DNA from: Bacteroides sp.
GTDB lineage: Bacteria > Bacteroidota > Bacteroidia > Bacteroidales > Bacteroidaceae
DNA: 10,765 bases
Direction: 5' to 3'
Assembly: GCA_017556595.1 (NCBI GenBank)
Contig: JAFYML010000166.1
Span: 1-10,765, forward strand
Shown: piece after piece, positions 5,107 to 10,765 of the stretch
Position numbering within the stretch: position 1 is the stretch's first letter
Layout of the letters: the number at the start of each line of letters is the position of its first letter
Translations under genes and position numbers: made by a program
The notes under the pieces: generated by a model
The model's database searches: none
Told to the model about the DNA's origin: nothing
What the model saw: the letters and a program-made list of their open reading frames with translations, nothing else

Positions 5107-5571
5107 TCAATTATATGCATAGATATACCAATTGAGATGCGTAGCAATAGCTAACCAAGCTAAATAAGGAACGCACAACCATGCTGCAACTCGGTTTACT
5201 CGGTAACTTTTTAGGGTGTAGATAATAACAACTAAGTCTAATAGCAAAATATTGATGAAACCGCTTAATGGACTTTGTATGAAGAAGAATGTAAAGCTCC
5301 AAAGAAAATTGAGCGTGAGTTGTATGGCAAAGATTAATAGCAAGACTTTTCGCCGCTCTTGGTTACTGCTTGCAATCAGTCCGATGGATATTCCCATAAG
5401 GATATAAAGAATGGTCCATATTATAGGAAAAGCAATACTGGGTGGAGTTAATGGGGATTTTGTTAAATGGGGATACCATGTAGCTATTGATTCGCTTTGC
5501 AAGTAGCTTGCAATCAAACCTGCAAATAAGCAAATGGCGATTGATACAATGATACTGATACTTCTTTTCAT
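5107..5571 (-). CDS. tspO: TspO/MBR (translocator) family membrane protein
   Basis: A 154-residue protein with five predicted membrane helices, the family norm. Hallmarks seen (numbered from MKRS): TWYPHLTKSPLTPP (31-44) followed by FPIIWTILYILMG (48-60), NFLWSFTFFF (88-97) and PYLAWLAIATHLNWYIYAYN at the C terminus. TspO proteins bind porphyrins and related ligands and are linked to stress responses and tetrapyrrole handling. The role in an anaerobic, non-photosynthetic bacterium is unclear. In-frame starts exist at 5598 and 5577. I prefer 5571 or 5577 because a weak promoter-like box (5607-5600, TCGTTTTG) would exclude 5598. The gene lies 51 bases beyond the terminator hairpin behind DPP11, so it may be expressed on its own or by read-through. 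It runs convergently into the AlbA_2 gene. Confidence 0.92.
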   Translation of the reverse strand: MKRSISIIVSIAICLFAGLIASYLQSESIATWYPHLTKSPLTPPSIAFPIIWTILYILMGISIGLIASSNQERRKVLLLIFAIQLTLNFLWSFTFFFIQSPLSGFINILLLDLVVIIYTLKSYRVNRVAAWLCVPYLAWLAIATHLNWYIYAYN

Positions 5572-5599
5572 ATACATTTTGTTTTGTTTTAATAACATA

Positions 5600-5607
5600 C
5601 AAAACGA
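5600..5607 (-). promoter_or_regulatory. Weak promoter-like -7 box in front of tspO
   Basis: TCGTTTTG matches TAnnTTTG at seven of eight informative and free positions (C in place of A), with a TTG about 17 nt upstream inside the terminator arm. It would give tspO its own start about 20 nt before the ATG. This is suggestive only. Confidence 0.3.
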
Positions 5608-5622
5608 ATGTATTGTTCAGAA

Positions 5623-5658
5623 AACAACGAAGGGTACCAATTAGCACCCTTCGTTGTT
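5623..5658 (-). terminator. Intrinsic terminator of the DPP7-DPP11 operon
   Basis: A perfect 13-bp inverted repeat, AACAACGAAGGGT (5623-5635) and ACCCTTCGTTGTT (5646-5658), around a 10-nt loop. On the minus strand it follows the DPP11 stop by four bases and its 3' arm runs into GTTGTTTTC, a modest T-tract. Placed between DPP11 and tspO, it should separate their expression at least partly. Confidence 0.82.
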
Positions 5659-5662
5659 GTTA

Positions 5663-7825
5663 TTATTCAGCTATTGTCAATTCGTCGATAATATGTTTAG
5701 CTCCTGCAAATTTCTCTATAATAAATAGGGTATAGCGAATGTCCACACAGATAGCACGTTGGGAAGATGGACGGAAGGCGATGTCGCCGGTTAGTCCTTC
5801 GTAATTACGGTCGAAACCAGTACCAATAAGTTGTCCTTTTGCATTAAATACAGGACTTCCAGAATTTCCGCCAGTGTTGTCGGTGTTTACAATGAAACAA
5901 GTCGGCATTTGTCCGTTTTCCATGGCGTAGCGGCCATAATCCTTGTTGTTGTATAACTCTTTCAGTTTGGCAGGTACAATAAATTCGTAATTGTCGGGAT
6001 CTTCCTTTTGCATGACTCCATCTAATGTCGTGTAGTAATCATAAACTACACCATCCGATGGCTCGTAATCTTGTACTGTACCATATGTTAAACGCAACGT
6101 AGAATTAGCATCTGGATAGATGGCTTGTCCTTGACTTTCTTTTAATTCCATCATACCGCCTACCCAAATCTTATGTGCTTGGTTGTATGCTTCAGTGAGC
6201 GATGCCGTAGAGAGGGTAGTCGCTAAGATAGCATCTGTAATGGAGTGTTTGAACAATACCATCCAGTCGCCATTGAGTCGATATAGGCTTGGCTTTTTGA
6301 TAAATTTATCGAAGTTCTTGCGGTTGCCAAAGATTGAATACTCGAAGCAAGCATCAATAAAGGCATCGGTATCACCTTTGAATCGTTTGTCGATGACTTG
6401 GAAAATGGTGATTCGATCTTCTTTAGGGATATACTCGGCATACTTATTTAGCATCTCTTTGCCTACCAAACGTTCCACTTCCGGATAGGGAACTGAAGCG
6501 AAATAGGCATCTGCTGCAATCTTCAGTTTTTCTTTTTCTGTTTCGATAGCAGCTTTATCTTTATTCTTTAAAGCTGTAGCCAAAGCAGTAGTTGAAGGTA
6601 TCTTCATAAAGTCGAGTGCTGTGACCAAGGCTTCTTGTATGGCTTGTTGGTGGTAGGTAGCCTTTCTGCGTTTCTTTACAATGTCGCGTATTTCGTTGAA
6701 TGCCTTTTGGTATTTGTCTGTACCCAACTCTTGTCCACGAGCCAAAAGCGCTTCTTGTTGTGCGCGTTTAGTATCCAATACTTTAAGACGGATCAGTCCT
6801 TCGTTCATGCCAATGGCATTTTTCCAATAATTAGCACTCGACGCGTACTTACTAGCATAGTGTATGCGTATAGCATCGTCCTTTAGCATCTGTTCCATCA
6901 ATACCTTTTGACGTGCATCGCGTACATGATGGCGCATAAAATTGGTTGTTTCCATACGTTCTTCCACTTCATCGCTAATCATGTAGCGCCAATTACGGCC
7001 TGGGAATCCTAAGATGAAAGCGAAATCGTCCTTTTTATAACCATCCAAACTGATAGTTAAATGTTTCTTCACACGCAACGGAACGTTATCTTTGCTATAT
7101 GCTGCCGGTTCTCCATTTTTGTCGGCATAGATACGGAACATACTAAAGTCGCCCGTGTGGCGAGGCCACATCCAGTTGTCTGTGTCTGCTCCGAATTTAC
7201 CGATACTAGAGGGCGGTGCACCTACCATGCGGATGTCCGAGTAAACTGTCTTGACGAATAGATAGTAACGGTTGCCGCCATAAAAGGCCTTCAACTCAAG
7301 TGTTCTACCTGGCTTTGCCTCGATTTGTTCCTCTTTTGCAAATCGCTGGGCTACAATTTCCAAATATTTAGGCGACAAATAATTGGTTCCTTGCGGGTCA
7401 GGGTCGATAGCAAGTTGCTTTTGTACATAGTCGGTTACATCTAAAATTTGGTCGATGAAGGTAATGGTCAGCCCTTTGCAAGGAAGTTCCTCTTCGCGGT
7501 TCATGGCCCAGAAACCATCGGTCAAATAGTCGTGCTCAACACTACTATGTTGTTGGATATAACTATAACCACAATGATGGTTGGTAAGTACCAATCCTTC
7601 GGCCGAAATAACCTCGCCTGTGCATCCTCCACCAAAATGTACTACAGCATCTTTAATGGCAATGCCTTCTGGGTTGTATATTTCGTTAGCCGAAATCATC
7701 ATGCCGAGCTCTTGCATGGCCACTTCGTTCTGCTTCCTAAGATCGGTCAGCATCCACATTCCCTCATCGGCTATAGCTGGCGTGAGTAGGGATGTGAGTG
7801 CAAGGGATAATAGTATTCTTTTCAT
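5663..7825 (-). CDS. dpp11: Dipeptidyl-peptidase 11 (S46 family, Asp/Glu-specific)
   Basis: Periplasmic serine exopeptidase that removes dipeptides from peptide N termini, preferring acidic P1 residues. It has 720 residues, the same as the Porphyromonas gingivalis enzyme. Seen: signal peptide (MKRILLSLALTSLLTPAIA, cut before DEG), catalytic His84 in TNHHCGY, Asp226 in [10 protein letters not shown] and Ser655 in GGNSGSPV. Cys68 (GGGCTGE) and Cys85 are placed to form a disulfide. NWMWPR (217-222) belongs to the conserved region that in this family recognises the substrate's free N terminus. The residue 18 positions after the catalytic Ser is Arg673 (GFDRNYEG). In characterised S46 enzymes Arg here marks DPP11 and Gly marks DPP7, so the acidic specificity is a strong inference. 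The central part (about 280-570) is the helical cap domain. There is no C-terminal type IX sorting domain. It lies 3 bp after DPP7 in one operon and ends at the 5623-5658 terminator. Confidence 0.95.
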   Translation of the reverse strand: MKRILLSLALTSLLTPAIADEGMWMLTDLRKQNEVAMQELGMMISANEIYNPEGIAIKDAVVHFGGGCTGEVISAEGLVLTNHHCGYSYIQQHSSVEHDYLTDGFWAMNREEELPCKGLTITFIDQILDVTDYVQKQLAIDPDPQGTNYLSPKYLEIVAQRFAKEEQIEAKPGRTLELKAFYGGNRYYLFVKTVYSDIRMVGAPPSSIGKFGADTDNWMWPRHTGDFSMFRIYADKNGEPAAYSKDNVPLRVKKHLTISLDGYKKDDFAFILGFPGRNWRYMISDEVEERMETTNFMRHHVRDARQKVLMEQMLKDDAIRIHYASKYASSANYWKNAIGMNEGLIRLKVLDTKRAQQEALLARGQELGTDKYQKAFNEIRDIVKKRRKATYHQQAIQEALVTALDFMKIPSTTALATALKNKDKAAIETEKEKLKIAADAYFASVPYPEVERLVGKEMLNKYAEYIPKEDRITIFQVIDKRFKGDTDAFIDACFEYSIFGNRKNFDKFIKKPSLYRLNGDWMVLFKHSITDAILATTLSTASLTEAYNQAHKIWVGGMMELKESQGQAIYPDANSTLRLTYGTVQDYEPSDGVVYDYYTTLDGVMQKEDPDNYEFIVPAKLKELYNNKDYGRYAMENGQMPTCFIVNTDNTGGNSGSPVFNAKGQLIGTGFDRNYEGLTGDIAFRPSSQRAICVDIRYTLFIIEKFAGAKHIIDELTIAE

Positions 7826-7828
7826 GGT

Positions 7829-9988
7829 TTATTCAATAATGGTCATTTCGTTGATTAAGTGTTGGCAATTACCCAATTTTTCAAGGATGAAAAGCACGTA
7901 GCGGATATCAAGAGCAATACAACGTTGCAAAGCATTGTCGAAATTGATGTCGCCGCTAAGCGATTCCCAATTGCCGTCGAAGGCACAACCAATCAAGTTT
8001 CCTTCGGCATCAATAACAGGTGAACCAGAGTTTCCACCAGTAATATCGTTCGTTGTTAAGAAACATACAGGCATGTTACCATCTTTCATTGCCCAACGAC
8101 CGAAGTCTCTCTTTTGAATTAATTCTTTCAACTTGGCAGGTACAACGAATTCAGGATTGGTGGGGTCTTCTTTTTCCAATATACCATCGGTAGTGGTAAA
8201 GTGTTTGTAACGTACACCATCTTTTGGACTATATGACTTTACGTTACCATAAGTCAAACGAATAGTAAAGTTTGCATCTGGATAAGATGGAATAGGTAGT
8301 TTCATCTCATTCAATCCGCGGATGAAGGTCTTGTGAAGCAGTTCCAATCCCTCTTCGCTTGCTTGGTAGGCGGCAATGGCTTCGTTCATTTTTTGGTTCT
8401 TTGAACGAGAGTAAGCTGTTGCAGGGTCTTTTTCAATAGCCTTAACTGTAGGTTTCTTTAGGAACTTATCTAAATTTTCGCGGTTAGCTAAAATAGAGTT
8501 ATTATAAATGTTATCTACATACGCATCGTAGTTGCCTTTAAACTCCTTTTGAATAGTTTGATAGAAGCTAGGCAATTGCTCCATAGTCAATACTTCTGCA
8601 AGCGCAGGAAGGATAGCTTTTGCTACGGCACGATCCACTTCATGGTCGTAGTCCTTGTTGTGGATTTGTTCGAAGGCAGCTTCCAATTGTTTTTTCGAAG
8701 CACTCAATAATGAATCGTTCTTAGTTTCAAGAGCTTCTTTTATCTTGTCCATAATCAAGTATGTACTACCAAATTCAATAGCTCCTTGAAGGGCTTCGTT
8801 CATGTAGTAGGCTTGGTGTAGCAAAGGTGTGCTTTTAGCGATAATGGCGTCAATCTTTTCTACAACTCCTTCGTATTCAGGCTTACCTTTAGCCCATTGC
8901 GCGTATTGCTTTTCTATGTCGGCTTTGGTTTCGAGCACTTTATTGTCAACGATAGCTTCGTTCATGCCGATAGAGTTTTTCCAATAGTTACTGCTTCCTG
9001 CAAACTTGTTGGCATATTGAATGCGCGTTTTGTCGCTGGCTGCCATGTATTTACGCAATACTTCAAGACGTACACCGCGCATGTCTATCATTGCTTGGTT
9101 CTCGGCGGTCATGCGTTGCTTCACTTCGCTTTGTGTCAAGTAGCGACTTGTGCTACCAGGGAATCCCATAATCATGGCATAGTCGCCTTCGTTAAGCCCT
9201 TTGATAGAGATAGGCAAGTATTTCGGAGTTTTTAAAGGAATGTTGTTTGCATCGTATTCTGCTGGTTCGCCATTTTGGTCGGCATAGATGCGGAACATGC
9301 TAAAGTCGCCAGTATGGCGTGGCCACATCCAATTGTCTGTTTCACCTCCGAATTTACCTACTGATGAAGGGGGAGCCGCAACCATACGAACATCACTATA
9401 AGTCTTAATATAAAACATATAGTATTTGTTGCCAGCATAAAAAGGTAACAACTGAATATCAATACCTTTCTTGCCTTTAAGGTCGCTTTGCTCAAATAAT
9501 TCGCGGGCTACTTTGTTCAAGTAAGGGCGGGTCATTGCAGTTGTCTCGTCTACTTCGCCTGCTTGTATCTTTGCATTGATAACATCTGTTACGTCTACAA
9601 TACGTTCAATAAAGCGGAATTTCAATCCAGGAGTAGGCAACTCTTCGTTGCGATTCATAGCCCAAAAACCATCGGTTAAGTAGTCGTGTTCTACGCTACT
9701 ATGTTGTTGTATAGAGGCATATCCACAGTGGTGATTGGTTAGGATAAGTCCTTCGGGTGAGATAATCTCACCGGTACATCCACCACCAAATATACCAACG
9801 GCATCTTTAAGTGATACTCCGTTAGGGTTGTATAGAGCATCGGCTTCAAGCTTCAATCCAGCTTTTTTCATCAAGTCGATGGAATTTTGTTGCTTCATTA
9901 ATTGTAGCAACCACATACCTTCGTCTGCTTTTGCCGAGAAGGAAAGGAGCACAGCAACTAGAGCTGTTAAGTACATTCTTTTGTTCAT
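7829..9988 (-). CDS. dpp7: Dipeptidyl-peptidase 7 (S46 family, hydrophobic P1)
   Basis: Periplasmic serine exopeptidase that releases dipeptides with bulky hydrophobic P1 residues. It has 719 residues, close to the 712 of the P. gingivalis enzyme. Seen: signal peptide ([21 protein letters not shown], cut before DEG), catalytic His87 in TNHHCGY, Asp228 in [10 protein letters not shown] and Ser654 in GGNSGSPV, with Cys71 and Cys88 as the probable disulfide. Gly672, 18 residues after the Ser (AFDGNWES), is the DPP7-type specificity residue, in contrast to Arg in the downstream gene. The two proteins share long identical runs around [18 protein letters not shown] and the [13 protein letters not shown] region, so they are paralogues from an old tandem duplication. 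It is first in the operon behind a -7 box at 10044-10037, and its stop lies 3 bp before the DPP11 start. No type IX sorting domain is present. Confidence 0.94.
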   Translation of the reverse strand: MNKRMYLTALVAVLLSFSAKADEGMWLLQLMKQQNSIDLMKKAGLKLEADALYNPNGVSLKDAVGIFGGGCTGEIISPEGLILTNHHCGYASIQQHSSVEHDYLTDGFWAMNRNEELPTPGLKFRFIERIVDVTDVINAKIQAGEVDETTAMTRPYLNKVARELFEQSDLKGKKGIDIQLLPFYAGNKYYMFYIKTYSDVRMVAAPPSSVGKFGGETDNWMWPRHTGDFSMFRIYADQNGEPAEYDANNIPLKTPKYLPISIKGLNEGDYAMIMGFPGSTSRYLTQSEVKQRMTAENQAMIDMRGVRLEVLRKYMAASDKTRIQYANKFAGSSNYWKNSIGMNEAIVDNKVLETKADIEKQYAQWAKGKPEYEGVVEKIDAIIAKSTPLLHQAYYMNEALQGAIEFGSTYLIMDKIKEALETKNDSLLSASKKQLEAAFEQIHNKDYDHEVDRAVAKAILPALAEVLTMEQLPSFYQTIQKEFKGNYDAYVDNIYNNSILANRENLDKFLKKPTVKAIEKDPATAYSRSKNQKMNEAIAAYQASEEGLELLHKTFIRGLNEMKLPIPSYPDANFTIRLTYGNVKSYSPKDGVRYKHFTTTDGILEKEDPTNPEFVVPAKLKELIQKRDFGRWAMKDGNMPVCFLTTNDITGGNSGSPVIDAEGNLIGCAFDGNWESLSGDINFDNALQRCIALDIRYVLFILEKLGNCQHLINEMTIIE

Positions 9989-10036
9989 ATTCTATGTTTT
10001 TTTGAAAAGATTATTATAATATGTTTTAATAATGTG

Positions 10037-10044
10037 CAAAAATA
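10037..10044 (-). promoter_or_regulatory. -7 promoter element of the DPP7-DPP11 operon
   Basis: TATTTTTG on the minus strand matches TAnnTTTG. No good TTTG is present at -33. The predicted start near 10031 gives a leader of roughly 43 nt, AT-rich and without obvious structure, before the ATG at 9988. It is divergent from the promoter at 10098-10105. Confidence 0.58.
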
Positions 10045-10097
10045 CGTAAAGCTTTTGAAAATACCTTTCTTTCTCTGAACAATATAAGGATATTTAA

Positions 10098-10105
10098 TAC
10101 CTTTG
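10098..10105 (+). promoter_or_regulatory. -7 promoter element of the lipoprotein gene
   Basis: TACCTTTG matches TAnnTTTG exactly. The -33 region (TCTCTG near 10072-10077) is a poor match. The predicted start, near 10111, leaves about 20 nt of A-rich leader before the ATG at 10131. Confidence 0.62.
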
Positions 10106-10130
10106 TCGTGCAAAAATAAAATATTGACGC

Positions 10131-10765
10131 ATGATTAAAAGATTTATTGGATCAATTCTCTTGGGAATGCTCCTTGTTCACCTTTTGGCTGCTTGTAGCA
10201 ATGTGTATCAAATAAAAGGCCGTTCAACTGTTTCAAGCCTTGATGGCAAGATGCTTTATGTTCGTGCTTTTGATGGAAATGATTGGATTACAATCGACTC
10301 AACCGAAGTGTTGCATGGGCTCTTTTATTTAGATGGTCCTGCCGATTCGGTTATGTTGGTTTCGGTCTATATGGATGATATGAACATTATGCCTTTTATT
10401 CTAGAAAAAGGAAATATTGATATATCCATTACTAATACTCAACTTGCCGCTTCGGGAACTCCACTAAACGATGCTTTGTATGGGTTTGTGGATAAACAAC
10501 GCTCTTTAGAATCAAAATTGGTGGATCTTGAACGTAAGGAGGCCCGTATGGTACTTGAAGGCGCCAATATTGATGATGTTCAGGCGCAAATAGAGGTGGA
10601 GCGTAAAGATTTGAATAAAGAAACGAATGATTATATCAAAGGATTTATAGCCCAACATTACGAAAATGTATTGGGACCAGCTGTGTTTACGCTGCTTTGT
10701 GAAGGAATGCCTTATCCTATTATAACTCCGTTAATAGAGGAAATAATAAAAGATGCTCCTGCTTC
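10131..10765 (+). CDS. Lipoprotein with DUF4369-like N-terminal domain (5' part, runs off window)
   Basis: 211 codons are open to the window edge. The signal peptide MIKRFIGSILLGMLLVHLLAAC ends in a lipobox LAAC (Cys22), so it is a lipoprotein. The residues after Cys (SNVYQ) are not acidic, so the known Bacteroidota surface-export signal is absent and a periplasmic face is likely. Then follows a beta-rich domain with YQIKGRSTVSSLDGKMLYVRAFDG, a strand-rich FYLDGPADSVMLV region, and FILEKGNIDISI with ASGTPLNDALYGF. This is the pattern of DUF4369-type N-terminal domains, which commonly precede an AhpC/TlpA-like thioredoxin domain. A helical linker begins at about residue 120 and includes charged coiled-coil-like sequence (ERKEARMVLE, QAQIEVERKDLNKE). 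Whether a thioredoxin domain follows cannot be seen. It has its own promoter, divergent from the DPP operon. Confidence 0.8.
   Translation, partial: MIKRFIGSILLGMLLVHLLAACSNVYQIKGRSTVSSLDGKMLYVRAFDGNDWITIDSTEVLHGLFYLDGPADSVMLVSVYMDDMNIMPFILEKGNIDISITNTQLAASGTPLNDALYGFVDKQRSLESKLVDLERKEARMVLEGANIDDVQAQIEVERKDLNKETNDYIKGFIAQHYENVLGPAVFTLLCEGMPYPIITPLIEEIIKDAPA

Noticed and set aside
6183..6488. Plus-strand ORFs opposite the peptidase genes (for example 6183-6488, 7448-7789, 8897-9235)
   Set aside because: They are antisense shadows of two clear 720-residue S46 genes. No family motif, promoter or ribosome binding site supports them.
5663..9988. Type IX secretion sorting domain on the S46 peptidases
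   Set aside because: Both proteins end within about 66 residues of the catalytic Ser with the normal family C terminus, leaving no room for the extra domain.
1..10765. Mobile elements, CRISPR arrays, phage or toxin-antitoxin modules
   Set aside because: No transposase, integrase, regularly spaced repeats or flanking inverted repeats are visible. The AlbA_2 protein alone, among housekeeping genes, is not enough to claim a defence island, and tRNA-Trp shows no repeated 3' end that would suggest an integration site.

Overview
The window looks like ordinary chromosomal DNA from a member of the Bacteroidales, probably Prevotella-like or a close relative. Three kinds of evidence point there. At least six genes are preceded by the Bacteroidota -7 promoter element TAnnTTTG, sometimes with a TTTG -33 element 18-19 nt upstream. 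There is a tandem pair of S46 dipeptidyl-peptidases (DPP7 and DPP11), a family typical of asaccharolytic or peptide-using Bacteroidales. There is also a 57-residue Hc1/histone H1-like protein and the start of a DUF4369-type lipoprotein, both characteristic of the phylum. The genus cannot be fixed from the sequence alone. I saw no phage, transposon, integrase, CRISPR or plasmid signature.

Layout, left to right. (1) 1-1685, minus strand: a probable operon with its promoter at about 1656-1685. It holds a small coiled-coil ZapB-like protein, zapA, a structured 110-nt intergenic element (candidate 6S RNA) and rny (RNase Y, cut off by the window edge before its HD domain). (2) 1780-3028, plus strand: a divergently transcribed two-gene unit, an unrecognised 210-residue protein followed with no gap (TAA then ATG) by a uracil/hypoxanthine-DNA glycosylase superfamily member. 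(3) 3202-4120, plus strand: tRNA-Trp with a textbook promoter and a strong terminator, then a YbaN/DUF454 membrane protein whose ATG lies six bases past the terminator T-run, then a small thioredoxin, closed by a bidirectional terminator. (4) 4140-4355, minus strand: the 57-residue histone H1-like gene, divergent from (5) an AlbA_2 (Schlafen-like) domain protein at 4461-5102 that may be translated from a leaderless mRNA. (6) 5107-5571, minus strand: tspO, converging on the AlbA_2 gene with only four bases between the stops. (7) 5663-10044, minus strand: DPP7 followed after 3 bp by DPP11, with a terminator behind them. (8) 10098 to the end, plus strand: a lipoprotein gene reading out of the window.

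How the parts work together. The left cluster links cell division (ZapA and a coiled-coil partner) to RNA turnover (RNase Y). The S46 pair forms a complementary peptide-degrading module. The residue 18 positions after the catalytic serine is Arg in one (acidic P1, DPP11 type) and Gly in the other (hydrophobic P1, DPP7 type), so together they release dipeptides over a broad P1 range in the periplasm. The remaining genes are housekeeping or poorly characterised conserved genes. I do not see a clearly novel multi-gene system. The best leads are the structured RNA between zapA and rny, the unknown 210-aa gene coupled to a DNA glycosylase, the tRNA-Trp terminator directly in front of ybaN, and the possible leaderless AlbA_2 gene.
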